From a virus, in IMG/VR virus record IMGVR_UViG_3300042292_000421, positions 19,187 to 83,186 of that record: a stretch of 64,000 nt of DNA; one strand, written 5' to 3'. Positions 26,639-34,343 of the stretch are shown piece by piece. Position 1 is the stretch's first letter. The number at the start of each line of letters is the position of its first letter. The position numbers and the translations under genes are program-made. The notes beneath the pieces were generated by a model, which was not told the DNA's origin, did not search any database, and saw only the letters and a program-made list of their open reading frames with translations.

Positions 26639-27649
26639 TTAAGCTAAATCGCTTTTCAACAATTTAGATATTGCTTGTACTTCGATATTTACTACACCTA
26701 ATACACCAAGTGCAGCCCATCCAAAAAATACAACATTATGTTCATATAAGGTCGTTACTCTTATACCGCTTGTTAAGCTGCTTATAGTTTCCTATAAGAT
26801 CGGACTATATCTTTATCCATTTCTGGATACTACCCATTTCCACTTACTTAAGTGTACTCCCTTTCGGGATAGTCTCTGAACCTTAAACTTATTACTAAGT
26901 TTCTTGGCTGCTGATTGTCCTTTCGGATGTCCCAGCAATTAAAGTAGTTTTCATTATATTATTACTAATATAAGGAGCCTGTATTATTTTGACCCGTAAT
27001 GTAAAGGGGCTACGAATAACTCCTCCATGAACCAGAAAGTATGTCCCCATTCGTTTAAGCCAACGTTTGGAAGAATCATGAAAGGTCCAATTACTGATAC
27101 TAAGTATTGTAATGGCAAACCTTTTTGGTAGGTAGGCAAGCGTGTTTTAGCATATAAGAATGCAGAAACGCCTGTGATGATGTAAATAGGATAACTTAGA
27201 TAAAACTCAATAACATGACTTGGTGTAAAGTCAGTGTCACGAACGATTGTTTGATGCCATGTACCATCTTGTTCTGTAAAGTATGAAGCACCGTAATAAA
27301 TTGCGATACCATACATTACTAACCAAATCCAGTGTGTAAAGTGACGACGTAATTCTTCGCGTGGTGTAATTGACATTACTTTGCGATCGCGTGATTTCCA
27401 AATATAACCCCATAATACAGAAGCAGTTAATACTTCAAGTACCATTTCAATATATAGGAAGTTCATCCAATATGTTTCAAACTCTGGTGCAAATGAGTCT
27501 AAACCAGCAGACCATCCATAAACACCTTCATACCAACGAACCCACCCGTAAAACACTATATATAGTGCTGCACCTGCGAGCATAGCTGGTTTGTTCAAAA
27601 GTGAAGCTTCTTTAGCTTCTGCTTTTACCGTTTCAATTGTAGCTGACAT
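26639..27649 (-). CDS. pmoC: Particulate methane monooxygenase subunit C, split by a group I intron
   Basis: Exon 1 is 27649-26992 and exon 2 is 26733-26639. Joined they encode 250 residues, the normal PmoC length. PmoC is an inner-membrane subunit of copper methane monooxygenase. Metal ligands of both sites are intact: D128, H132 and H145, and N199, H203 and H217. The sequence is close to gammaproteobacterial methanotroph PmoC (WVRWYEGVYGWSAGLDSF). Without splicing, translation ends at HYGSK and loses the last membrane helix; splicing restores HYGFVFFGWAALG. Start chosen at 27649, after AGGAGAATTTTT; an upstream frame start at 27667 lacks a ribosome site. pmoA and pmoB are absent, so the product would join the host complex. 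Confidence 0.93.
26734..26991 (-). ncRNA. Group I self-splicing intron in pmoC (258 nt)
   Basis: All four core elements are in order on the minus strand: P (AATTGCTGGGA, 26940-26930), Q (AATCAGCAGCC, 26916-26906), R (GTTCAGAGACTA, 26881-26870) and S (AAGATATAGTCC, 26813-26802). R and S form P7. The 5' exon ends in U (GGGU), pairing through U.G with the guide GGCUC; the first 3' exon bases UUGUAUU pair with guide AAUACAG (P10); the intron ends in G. Splicing at these points restores the conserved PmoC frame exactly. No open reading frame lies inside. The site is right after codon 219, next to the last copper ligand. Confidence 0.92.
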
Positions 27650-27682
27650 AAAAATTCTCCTAAGCAAGGGAAAATAAAAAAC

Positions 27683-27706
27683 GAAGTCTAACGCCCGTTA
27701 AACTTC
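27683..27706 (-). promoter_or_regulatory. Attenuator-like hairpin in pmoC leader
   Basis: An 11-base-pair stem (one G.U) with a two-base loop, followed on the minus strand by GTTTTTTATTTT. It looks like an intrinsic terminator, yet it lies between the pmoC promoter and the pmoC start. A second perfect hairpin (27729-27753) lies upstream in the same leader. Together they could be a conditional terminator. Confidence 0.6.
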
Positions 27707-27767
27707 AACTCGAGTTAAGTGTATTTATAATAACTGAGTAGTTTACTCAGTTATTAATTTAGTCTAT

Positions 27768-27795
27768 ATTATACACGGTCTAGCGCATAAGTCAA
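27768..27795 (-). promoter_or_regulatory. pmoC promoter
   Basis: TTGACT, 16-base spacer, TATAAT. The transcript would have a ~115-base structured leader before pmoC. Confidence 0.75.
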
Positions 27796-27804
27796 GAACT
27801 ATTT

Positions 27805-27978
27805 TTATCTTTCTTTATGATGTTCTAAAGGAAGATGATGTCCTGGATGTTTGTAGTGTCGCTCGTAGTAGTGATCAAAGTTACCATCACGTAAATACTC
27901 ACGATGTACAGGCTGTTCGACACAGCCTGTAGTTAAATATGCCGCTAAAAATATACTAGCGACGAGTAATAATTTCAT
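27805..27978 (-). CDS. Small lipoprotein
   Basis: A 57-residue protein overlapping the end of clpP by 23 bases. It starts [15 protein letters not shown] and has the lipobox LTTGC, so it should be lipidated at the cysteine and exported. The mature part is short, His/Tyr-rich ([19 protein letters not shown]) and could bind metal. A start four codons earlier is possible. Perhaps an o-spanin-like or surface protein, but nothing in the sequence proves that. Confidence 0.55.
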   Translation of the reverse strand: MKLLLVASIFLAAYLTTGCVEQPVHREYLRDGNFDHYYERHYKHPGHHLPLEHHKER

Positions 27979-28543
27979 CAATAAGTCCATATTCCAAAGC
28001 CTCTGTAGCGGACATAAAGCAATCGCGCTCCATGTCGGCAGCAAACTGTTCAAACGTTTTGCCTTTACTGTTGTGATCAACGTAAATCTGTGTTAGAGAT
28101 TTTTTCATCTTTAAGATTTCTTCAACTTGAATTAACATGTCAGTGGCTTGACCACGTGCGCCTCCGCTGGGCTGGTGGATCATATGTCTTGCATTTGGTA
28201 GCATTTTACGTTTACCTGGAGCACCTGCTGTTGCTAACAATGAACCCATACTGCATGCTTGACCCATTACTATAGTTGCAACATCTGGTTTAATAAATTG
28301 CATAGTATCATAAATTGCAAGTCCTGCTGTTACAACGCCGCCTGGGCTGTTAATAAAGAAACTAATATCTTCGTTGCCTTGACTTTCTAAAAAAAGCAAC
28401 TGAGCAACAATAATACTTGCAGAATGCTCGTTAACATCTGAATCAAGCATAAGAATCCGATCTTTGAGCAATCTACTATAAATGTCATATGAACGTTCAC
28501 CTTTTGCTTCTGACTCTACAACCATTGGGATTAAAGCTGGCAT
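27956..28543 (-). CDS. clpP: ATP-dependent Clp protease proteolytic subunit
   Basis: A 195-residue ClpP. The catalytic triad is visible: S98 (GQACSMGS), H123 ([11 protein letters not shown]) and D174 (ERDCFMS). The handle region and the C-terminal YGLIDEI are normal, and the length is that of bacterial ClpP without a long propeptide. ClpP forms a tetradecamer that degrades substrates delivered by ClpX or ClpA. The phage also encodes ClpS and a tmRNA in this window, so substrate choice for proteolysis may be redirected. Preceded by a TTGACA/TATAAT promoter and GGAGATAC. Confidence 0.93.
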   Translation of the reverse strand: MPALIPMVVESEAKGERSYDIYSRLLKDRILMLDSDVNEHSASIIVAQLLFLESQGNEDISFFINSPGGVVTAGLAIYDTMQFIKPDVATIVMGQACSMGSLLATAGAPGKRKMLPNARHMIHQPSGGARGQATDMLIQVEEILKMKKSLTQIYVDHNSKGKTFEQFAADMERDCFMSATEALEYGLIDEIITRR

Positions 28544-28576
28544 ATATGTATCTCCTTGTTAAGTAATAAAAATATA

Positions 28577-28605
28577 ATTATACAGTAAATGTTACAGTTT
28601 GTCAA
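28577..28605 (-). promoter_or_regulatory. Promoter of the clpP operon
   Basis: TTGACA, 17-base spacer, TATAAT, 35 bases before clpP. Confidence 0.8.
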
Positions 28606-28607
28606 TA

Positions 28608-28841
28608 CTAACGTTTAGCGTTGACAACCGTAATATCTGGACCATTACTAACAAAACTTAGTTGTCCCATATAGCCTTCAAATTGATGTCCATTCCAGTC
28701 AAGATGCAATTTAATGTTTTTTTCAATTACAACATTAAGATGTTTCTTTTCTTTAAAAGATTCAACAGAAACTACCATTTTTTTGCCGTTATCTTCACAG
28801 ATAATCTCGCAAGTATCATCTACATATTCACGTCTTTGCAT
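28608..28841 (-). CDS. Small beta-rich protein, unknown (77 aa)
   Basis: A 77-residue soluble protein with alternating hydrophobic strands (MVVSVESF, LNVVIEKNIKLHLDW, YMGQLSFV). I do not recognise the family. It follows the Fis-like gene with a 7-base gap, so it shares that operon. Confidence 0.5.
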   Translation of the reverse strand: MQRREYVDDTCEIICEDNGKKMVVSVESFKEKKHLNVVIEKNIKLHLDWNGHQFEGYMGQLSFVSNGPDITVVNAKR

Positions 28842-28848
28842 TAGTCAC

Positions 28849-29187
28849 CTATATGTCAATATTAAGTTCGGCTACTTTTTTAGTAATTGTGTTACGACCG
28901 TAACCTAAAATTGTAGCAGTTTCTTGTCGTTTGTTGCAGTTAAACTCAAGTGCAGTTTTAATTAATACATGTTCAGCTTCTGCACCAATGTTCTTAATTT
29001 CTTCATCTTTTTCAACTAGCATTCTAATAAGTTCAGTACGTAACATATCTTTCCATGTTTTATTAGACGCGTTAATAATTGCTTGGTAATCATGAACTTG
29101 CCCGTCAAGTTCTTTAATCTTGTCTTCTAACATTTGAATATGATTATCAATTTGGGTAAGTGTTAGATTTCGTGTATCTATAGTCAT
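28849..29187 (-). CDS. Fis/NtrC-type helix-turn-helix regulator
   Basis: A 112-residue protein. The N-terminal ~60 residues form a coiled coil (MLEDKIKELDGQVHD). The C-terminal ~45 match the Fis/NtrC HTH: E-H-V-L-I-K-T-A-L, then KRQETATILGYGRNTITKKV. This is the same order as the E. coli Fis DNA-binding end, where the GxNRxTLRKKL helix contacts DNA. Fis-type proteins bend DNA and regulate promoters. A phage copy with an N-terminal dimerising coil is a candidate for switching transcription classes; inferred. Confidence 0.75.
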   Translation of the reverse strand: MTIDTRNLTLTQIDNHIQMLEDKIKELDGQVHDYQAIINASNKTWKDMLRTELIRMLVEKDEEIKNIGAEAEHVLIKTALEFNCNKRQETATILGYGRNTITKKVAELNIDI

Positions 29188-29194
29188 AGTATCC

Positions 29195-29971
29195 TCATAT
29201 AGTGATGTATTTTAATTGAAATCCGTCATGCATTTCTTCAAACGGATATCCTCTAGAGTTATTTAACAACACACAATCGTGTACTACTGGTGTTTTAGGA
29301 TTGTGCTGATGACCAAAAATAGCGTAATCAAACATATTTAAAAATTGATCTAAATTAGAGCCAAATAATCCATTCATACGTTCATCATCTTTATAATGAT
29401 CTGCAGTAGTTTGTTTTGATGGTGAATGGTGTGTAACGAGTATAACATTATCATAACCTATCTTATCAACTTGTGTAGCCCATTTAACAAAATGTTTATG
29501 ACGTTCTAAGATATCAGCAGGTTGAATTAGTTTTCCGTTATTACGAATTACTCGATAATCGTTAATCATGTTTGGAGCAAATAACAACGTAAATGGATCT
29601 TCATTATTATAATCAGTCCATAATGTACCGCCAATAAACAAGTGGTTGTCTATTTCAAGGTACTCACCGTCTAAGATGTGTAAGTTAGGATAAGGCAATA
29701 ATTCTTTAAGATCATCTAACGCTTTGTTAATGTCCGATCCGTAATATTCATGATTTCCCATAACCATAATAACATGCTTAAAAGCAGCAGTAACATTATC
29801 GAAAAAATCGATAGTAGGAACGTTACCACTGTTAGTACCCATTGATTGAGATTTAAGGTGTTTAACATTTAAAATATCCCCTGCAAGGATTAAGACATCT
29901 CCCGGTTCAATGTCTTTAAGATGCAGCTCTTCAAATTCAAAGTGCAAATCTGATGCATACGCAATTTTCAT
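29195..29971 (-). CDS. Calcineurin-like metallophosphoesterase
   Basis: A 258-residue phosphoesterase with the family motifs in order: SDLHFEF (D8, H10), GDIL (near residue 31), GNHEYY (near residue 97), THHSP (near residue 182) and GHQHNP (near residue 221). Substrate is unknown; phage relatives act on cyclic nucleotides, phosphoproteins or nucleic-acid ends. It lies between infA and the Fis-like gene in one operon, and a second phosphoesterase (30592-31122) is in the same run. Confidence 0.8.
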   Translation of the reverse strand: MKIAYASDLHFEFEELHLKDIEPGDVLILAGDILNVKHLKSQSMGTNSGNVPTIDFFDNVTAAFKHVIMVMGNHEYYGSDINKALDDLKELLPYPNLHILDGEYLEIDNHLFIGGTLWTDYNNEDPFTLLFAPNMINDYRVIRNNGKLIQPADILERHKHFVKWATQVDKIGYDNVILVTHHSPSKQTTADHYKDDERMNGLFGSNLDQFLNMFDYAIFGHQHNPKTPVVHDCVLLNNSRGYPFEEMHDGFQLKYITI

Positions 29972-29979
29972 AACCCTCC

Positions 29980-30198
29980 TTACAATCTATATGTTACACG
30001 ACCTTTGTTCAAATCATAACCGGAAACTTCAATTTTAACCCTGTCGCCTTGTATAACTCTAATCTTGTGTCGTTTAAGTTTACCGCTGGTATAACACACT
30101 AAAATATGTTCGCTGTTATCAACTTTAACTCTAAACATATTACCCGGCAGCACTTCTTCTACTTTTCCCTGAAATTCTATTAAATCTTCTTTACTCAT
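29980..30198 (-). CDS. infA: Translation initiation factor IF-1
   Basis: A 72-residue IF-1 of standard length. The S1-like OB fold is complete, with EFQGKVEEVLPGNMFRVKV, the SGKLKRHKIRV region and a GDRVKIE strand. The start at 30198 is set by AGGAGAAAC; the longer frame upstream has no ribosome site. IF-1 binds the ribosomal A site and promotes initiation complex formation. A phage-encoded IF-1 is unusual; it could favour phage mRNAs, including the leaderless late ones proposed here (inference). Confidence 0.9.
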   Translation of the reverse strand: MSKEDLIEFQGKVEEVLPGNMFRVKVDNSEHILVCYTSGKLKRHKIRVIQGDRVKIEVSGYDLNKGRVTYRL

Positions 30199-30205
30199 GT
30201 TTCTC

Positions 30206-30535
30206 CTAGTATTTGTGAAAACTGCCTTGGAAGCAATGACGTAATTCATGTCCTAGTGTCCAAAAGTCAGTAGTAAGCGGTGTAATTATAAGACAAGTAT
30301 GGCCTAAAAAGTTTGTATCCCAGAATGAACAGCCGTCAATTGCAATTTTGTATACTGGAAGGCCACGTCGCTTACTTTCTGTATTACATGTATCTAATAC
30401 GTTAGCAACTTGTATCCATTTAACAGATGTGCTATTGGTAAAGTTAGCTTTGCCGCTAAATTTATCATAGGGTGTTTCGGCTGCAGATGCAATAACTGAT
30501 GTTGCTAATAACGATGCAAAAAATACATGTTTCAT
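30206..30535 (-). CDS. Secreted protein with HEXXH metallopeptidase-like motif
   Basis: A 109-residue protein with a clear signal peptide (MKHVFFASLLATSVIASAA, cleavage after ASAA/E). Near the C-terminus it has GHELRHC, an HEXXH zinc-peptidase motif, preceded by a Thr-rich strand. There are three further cysteines (TCNT, GCSFW, HTCLI), so disulphides are likely in the periplasm. It is very short for a peptidase; a third zinc ligand is not obvious. Function inferred only. Confidence 0.55.
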   Translation of the reverse strand: MKHVFFASLLATSVIASAAETPYDKFSGKANFTNSTSVKWIQVANVLDTCNTESKRRGLPVYKIAIDGCSFWDTNFLGHTCLIITPLTTDFWTLGHELRHCFQGSFHKY

Positions 30536-30566
30536 AGTATGTCCCGTGCGTTGCAAATAAAGTAAT

Positions 30567-30595
30567 ATTATAGTACATTTTATGTGCTACGTCAA
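30567..30595 (-). promoter_or_regulatory. Promoter upstream of the infA operon
   Basis: TTGACG, 17-base spacer, TATAAT. Would drive the secreted protein, infA, the phosphoesterase and the Fis-like gene. Confidence 0.75.
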
Positions 30596-31122
30596 GCAGT
30601 ATTTAGTCTTTTAACTTGTGCAAGCATATCATTTAGTAATACTGGTCTAAAGTCATGATGTTCTACACACACGTTAACATACCTAGTATCAGGCACATCT
30701 CCATTCATTACAACATTGGAATGTAAATGACCATGTAATTGCCCACTCCATCTACTCATTTCACACGGGTGAATTGGAATATGACTTAGTAAAACATTTT
30801 GTTGAACATGATATGCTCTAATGTCTCTAAAATATGGAGTATACTCATTAAGTCTAAAGATATCATGGTTACCTTTAATAAGTACCATATCTTTACAGTG
30901 TAATCTTGCTAGTGTAGGTAGTGCTCTACGATTGATTGCAACATCACCTAAAATGTACAGTTTATCATTAGGTTTAACAGTTTCGTTAAACCTTTTAACG
31001 AGTTCTTCATCCATTTCCTCGTAAGTATCCCATGGACGCACTTTAGTACCGTCTGGTCTTAAAAAATTACAAATACCTACATGTCCAAAATGCGGATCTG
31101 AAATCACATACACATCTGCCAT
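30592..31122 (-). CDS. Calcineurin-like metallophosphoesterase (phage type)
   Basis: A 176-residue phosphoesterase with SDPHFGH, GDVAINR, KGNHD, LSHIPIH and GQLHGHLHSN, all metal-binding motifs of the family. The compact form with HFGHxxIxxF near the N-terminus is common in phages and is sometimes annotated as a phosphodiesterase. It is adjacent to a P-loop kinase, so the pair might form an end-healing or nucleotide-processing module with the RNA ligase elsewhere in the window; that link is inference. Confidence 0.8.
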   Translation of the reverse strand: MADVYVISDPHFGHVGICNFLRPDGTKVRPWDTYEEMDEELVKRFNETVKPNDKLYILGDVAINRRALPTLARLHCKDMVLIKGNHDIFRLNEYTPYFRDIRAYHVQQNVLLSHIPIHPCEMSRWSGQLHGHLHSNVVMNGDVPDTRYVNVCVEHHDFRPVLLNDMLAQVKRLNTA

Positions 31123-31130
31123 TTACTCTC

Positions 31131-31592
31131 CTATACATGCCAAATTTCATCAAAGCCTTCTTCTTCAGTTGGCATTTGAAATATACTAGTCATAGATGCC
31201 ATAACTGCATCAGATATGGTTTTACCTGGACGACTTGCTAATCGTCTTGCAAGTTCAGCCGAGTCTGGTGTTGCAAATACAACAGCAATCTTTTTATAAC
31301 ATGGAAACAATTTTAACTTACCTGCACGAGATTTAACTGTTAAATTAGTTTGATCCCATATTGCATCTGTCTCTGCTACATTTGTAGTGATTGCTCGTTT
31401 GGTTAAAAGTTGAGTTGCAGTTTTAATATACTCATTAAAAACTTCATTGTATGTTTTTCCAACTGAAGCTGCATACTCGTCAATAAACTTGTCCGAGCTA
31501 AGATGCACACAATTCTTAGCCCATAATTGTTGTTCAACCCATGTTGACTTACCTGAGCTAGGGACTCCTACTAACATATATAGTGTACTCAT
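31131..31592 (-). CDS. P-loop kinase (polynucleotide-kinase-like)
   Basis: A 153-residue AAA-type kinase with the Walker A motif GVPSSGKST at residues ~8-16, LSSDKFIDEYA after the second strand, the WDQTN motif (residues ~107-111), a Walker-B-like strand and a lid with RRLASRPGK. The order and length resemble the 5'-kinase domain of T4 polynucleotide kinase. The start at 31592 overlaps the preceding stop (ATGA), the usual coupled arrangement. Substrate (RNA 5' end or small molecule) is not decided by sequence. Confidence 0.75.
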   Translation of the reverse strand: MSTLYMLVGVPSSGKSTWVEQQLWAKNCVHLSSDKFIDEYAASVGKTYNEVFNEYIKTATQLLTKRAITTNVAETDAIWDQTNLTVKSRAGKLKLFPCYKKIAVVFATPDSAELARRLASRPGKTISDAVMASMTSIFQMPTEEEGFDEIWHV

Positions 31593-32017
31593 TGTTTGTT
31601 TAGTTCCCATGCTTCTGCATATAAGTATTGAGATTTTGGTGCTTTTCCGTGTATTGATTTAATAATGTTTCCACTATCGCTAACTACAAAATACATTGGA
31701 TCACTGTTTCCGCCTATTTGGCCAGTACATGTATTCTTATCAAACGTAAACGGAGATACTCCTACTGCTTCTTGTACCGCCGGAGCACCTGATCCAGTAG
31801 CTGCATAAAACTCTTTTACTACAGTTAAATTATTACCGGAGAATATAACTGATACTACGTGGTATTCAATATAACTAATCACTGATACATTATTAATAAA
31901 CGATTGTTCAGTATATTGACCTGAACCTGAAAACTTACCAGTTAACGTTGCTGGACAAACTGCGTTAGCAGATAATGTAGTTAAACCAAGTGTTGCTGCT
32001 AAAAGTAAACGTTTCAT
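31589..32017 (-). CDS. Secreted protein, unknown (142 aa)
   Basis: A 142-residue protein with a signal peptide (MKRLLLAATLGLTTLSANA, cleavage before VCPA). The mature part is beta-rich with two cysteines (VCPA and NTCTGQIGG), probably joined. It is likely periplasmic or outer-membrane associated. I do not recognise the fold. It is the first gene after its promoter and is coupled to the kinase by an ATGA overlap. Confidence 0.6.
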   Translation of the reverse strand: MKRLLLAATLGLTTLSANAVCPATLTGKFSGSGQYTEQSFINNVSVISYIEYHVVSVIFSGNNLTVVKEFYAATGSGAPAVQEAVGVSPFTFDKNTCTGQIGGNSDPMYFVVSDSGNIIKSIHGKAPKSQYLYAEAWELNKQ

Positions 32018-32050
32018 GTAAGCTCCTGTGTAGTTAAAAAGTATGTGTAT

Positions 32051-32079
32051 ATTATATTATTGTACAATGCAATTGTCAA
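32051..32079 (-). promoter_or_regulatory. Promoter for secreted protein-kinase operon
   Basis: TTGACA, 17-base spacer, TATAAT. It overlaps on the other strand the AATAAATA box of the HNH-like gene, so the two genes are divergently expressed from overlapping signals. Confidence 0.75.
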
Positions 32080-32090
32080 TAAATATTTAC

Positions 32091-32399
32091 ATGAAACCAC
32101 GAGATTTAAACATCATACTTAATCGATTAAGACAATCTGCTAAAAAACGCGGACTTGATTTTAATTTAACTACTTTAGATTTAGACGAAATTGGAATTCC
32201 AATCTCATGTCCTATTTTAGGAATACCATTAAAGTGGCATAATGGAAAAGCTGAAGATGATTCTTATTCTATTGATAGAATAGATTCAACCAGAGGATAT
32301 GTAAAAGATAATATACAGTTTATGTCTATGAAAGCAAATCGCGCCAAAAACAACTTAACTAGCGCAGAGCTAAAGTTACTTAGTACATACTATAAGTAA
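32091..32399 (+). CDS. HNH-like homing endonuclease (short)
   Basis: A 102-residue protein starting KPRDLNIILNRLRQ. The central CPILGIPLKW and the SIDRIDSTRGYVKDNIQFMS segment match small phage HNH-type nucleases, in which the D-R-I-D and N-x-Q region forms the active site. The C-terminal ANRAKNNLTSAEL is typical. The start at 32091 has no Shine-Dalgarno; AATAAATA lies eight bases upstream, so the mRNA may be leaderless. A terminator follows. It stands alone, convergent to the Ro60 gene. Confidence 0.65.
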   Translation: MKPRDLNIILNRLRQSAKKRGLDFNLTTLDLDEIGIPISCPILGIPLKWHNGKAEDDSYSIDRIDSTRGYVKDNIQFMSMKANRAKNNLTSAELKLLSTYYK

Positions 32400-32435
32400 C
32401 GTGTAAACTTGCGTGTAACAAGCAAATACGCATAA

Positions 32436-32462
32436 AAAAGCACGTAGGTTATACGTGCTTTT
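32436..32462. terminator. Bidirectional terminator
   Basis: AAAAGCACGTA / TACGTGCTTTT hairpin with A- and T-runs. It ends the HNH-like gene and, on the other strand, the TROVE gene transcript. Confidence 0.8.
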
Positions 32463-32465
32463 AAT

Positions 32466-32586
32466 TAAAAGTGTAGTTGTTCTTTTGTGTCAGGTACAAC
32501 TACTAAACCCCGTGAGAGCAGCCCATTCCAGTCATTTCGCTTCAGCCGAGGCAGAGTACTTAAAGTAAGTGCTGGATCTGCAGTAG
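32466..32586 (-). ncRNA. Structured 3' region after the TROVE gene
   Basis: About 120 non-coding bases between the TROVE stop and the terminator. On the minus strand it ends in a GTAGTTGT/ACAACTAC hairpin and contains several short GC-rich paired segments unlike the AT-rich surroundings. A Ro-bound RNA (Y RNA) would fit the neighbourhood, but I see no defining motif. A structured 3' UTR is equally possible. Confidence 0.35.
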
Positions 32587-32589
32587 AAT

Positions 32590-34002
32590 TTATCCTATAT
32601 CATATCTAGGATTCATAATTGTTTGTAACATAATTGCTTGTGGAGTAAAGTCATCCATATCAGCTGCAAGTACACTTGTCATAATACTTGGACTAAATCC
32701 ACTTACTAATGCTGCACCTTTTGCATTGTACTTAACTGGCACATTGTCATGTGAGTTTAAGTTCCAAAACACAACTTGTGGTACTGTATATCCTGCATCT
32801 TCATACTTACGACAAATCATTTTTATTGCAGAATCATCATGTGTTACACAAGCATCAAATTGCATGTCAGATAATATTAAAAGTATCTTTGGCATTTCTT
32901 CAACAGGTACATTACCTTCAACTGCAACATCTAAAATCTTAGCAAATGCTGCATGTAAGTTAGTGCCCATTTGCCAATCACTTCTAGACATTTGCGCATA
33001 CTTCTCAACTACATTACCTTTTAGTGTAACTAACTCTGGTTTAGAGCTAAATGTTAAGAATGTATCTTTAAACTTACCAGCATTTTTATCTGCTAAGTAA
33101 ATACCTAATGATAATGCAACATCCATACAAGTAACAGTTTTGCTTTTACCTGCAGAACAACCCATGGATCCTGATACGTCAACTAATGGTAGAATACTTG
33201 CATCACCAACATAGTTAGGTAACGCGTCCCATTGTGCAATAATGTGTTGTTTTTCAAGTAGTGATGGTTGAGACCAACCACTTAAACCCTTAACGATTTC
33301 ATATGGATAGATCGCACCTGCATTAACTTTAACAGTTGGATCATCACCTTTAACTAATTTAGCAATGTATTCAGCATACTTGTCAGTGTGACGAGCAAAT
33401 GCTTTTTTGTAGCGTGAAGATGCTACAGATGGAACATGACTAAAGTTAATAGTGTCCCATTGGTTAGCACACATTTGTGTTTCAACTACTTTAGTAAGTG
33501 AAACAAGTGTTTTGCGATAACGTTTAGGAGACCACCCTAAGTAATTGCGTAACTGTACCGCAGTATCTCCTTTACGTGGAATCCATTTAGCAGCAAGTCC
33601 ATTTTGCGCTTCTAATGCATCTTTAATTAACGCAAATGCATAGTCCTTTAAGTTTTGTGTTTTGAACACAAGTAAGTCATCGTAGCGTCCAAGTTCAGGA
33701 ACTTTAGCTGCAAGTTTTTTAGCAGCATCTGGATCTGAGTTTTCAAGATACAATAAAATATCTCTAAACAACTGGCGTTCGCCTGCACCACCACGTACAT
33801 CGCGTACCCAAGCTGCAATACGTAATGCAAGATCTTTATCTTCTACATAAGCAGCAACGAACTCAGGTGTAATGTTTTTCCCACGTGATGCACCTATCTT
33901 AAAAAACAAATCAACTACCGCAGATGAAGTTGATTTACGTGCTTTCATACCGTTAGTAGTACGATCTTCTTGATTTGCAATTGCTTCGATAAATGTACTC
34001 AT
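32590..34002 (-). CDS. rsr: TROVE-domain Ro60 RNA-binding protein
   Basis: A 470-residue Ro60/Rsr orthologue. The N-terminal ~260 residues are the HEAT-like TROVE ring (AAWVRDVRGGAGERQLF, SRYKKAFARH). The C-terminal part is a von Willebrand A domain with the MIDAS motif DVSGS (residues 275-279), T-x-x-MDVALSLG and LSDMQFD. Ro60 is a ring that binds misfolded RNA ends in its hole and Y RNAs on its outside; bacterial Rsr works with PNPase and RNase in RNA decay and rRNA maturation. Clamp-type RNA elements are clustered nearby (34344-38984). It has its own TTGACA/TATAAT promoter. Confidence 0.92.
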   Translation of the reverse strand: MSTFIEAIANQEDRTTNGMKARKSTSSAVVDLFFKIGASRGKNITPEFVAAYVEDKDLALRIAAWVRDVRGGAGERQLFRDILLYLENSDPDAAKKLAAKVPELGRYDDLLVFKTQNLKDYAFALIKDALEAQNGLAAKWIPRKGDTAVQLRNYLGWSPKRYRKTLVSLTKVVETQMCANQWDTINFSHVPSVASSRYKKAFARHTDKYAEYIAKLVKGDDPTVKVNAGAIYPYEIVKGLSGWSQPSLLEKQHIIAQWDALPNYVGDASILPLVDVSGSMGCSAGKSKTVTCMDVALSLGIYLADKNAGKFKDTFLTFSSKPELVTLKGNVVEKYAQMSRSDWQMGTNLHAAFAKILDVAVEGNVPVEEMPKILLILSDMQFDACVTHDDSAIKMICRKYEDAGYTVPQVVFWNLNSHDNVPVKYNAKGAALVSGFSPSIMTSVLAADMDDFTPQAIMLQTIMNPRYDIG

Positions 34003-34065
34003 GTGTGTTCTCCTCAGTTTATATTAAATTATGTGCTGTTAATAAACTTATTGTTTATGCTGTGT

Positions 34066-34093
34066 ATTATACACTATTAAAATTGTTTGTCAA
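34066..34093 (-). promoter_or_regulatory. Promoter of the TROVE/Ro60 gene
   Basis: TTGACA, 16-base spacer, TATAAT, about 64 bases before the start. Confidence 0.8.
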
Positions 34094-34107
34094 CTATTTT
34101 TTAGAGA

Positions 34108-34134
34108 ATAAAAAACCGCGTGTTAAGCGGTTTA
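34108..34134 (-). terminator. Terminator after acidic small protein
   Basis: AAACCGC / GCGGTTTTTT hairpin on the minus strand with a T-run, directly after the stop of the 58-residue gene. Confidence 0.75.
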
Positions 34135-34308
34135 TTCTTCTTCGTCTTCAAACTCAAATTCCCAACCTTCTGGCATGTTACTTCCTATGCGATTGGCTTC
34201 ATTAAGTGTAATCTCTCCATCTACTAATTTTTGATGAGTAGTTGCAAAAATTTCTGCAAGTGTATCTGGTTCAAGTGTAAAAAATACATCGTCGTCTTCA
34301 TTAGACAT
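34132..34308 (-). CDS. Acidic small protein (58 aa)
   Basis: Starts MSNEDDDVFFTLEPDTLAE and ends FEFEDEEE. It has a clear GAGGTATATT ribosome site and a terminator directly after the stop. The sequence predicts one or two helices and is strongly acidic, as in small phage inhibitors or DNA mimics. Function unknown. Confidence 0.6.
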   Translation of the reverse strand: MSNEDDDVFFTLEPDTLAEIFATTHQKLVDGEITLNEANRIGSNMPEGWEFEFEDEEE

Positions 34309-34343
34309 AATATACCTCTATAAGTTGTTAGTGGAAGAATGCA

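Noticed and set aside
26984-27667. pmoC as a naturally truncated gene lacking its last helix
   Set aside because: The missing end is encoded 258 bases downstream after a segment with all group I core elements, and joining at the predicted sites restores the conserved motif in frame.
30199-30249. N-terminal extension of IF-1
   Set aside because: A strong AGGAG precedes the internal ATG at 30198, giving the standard 72-residue protein; the extension overlaps the upstream gene.
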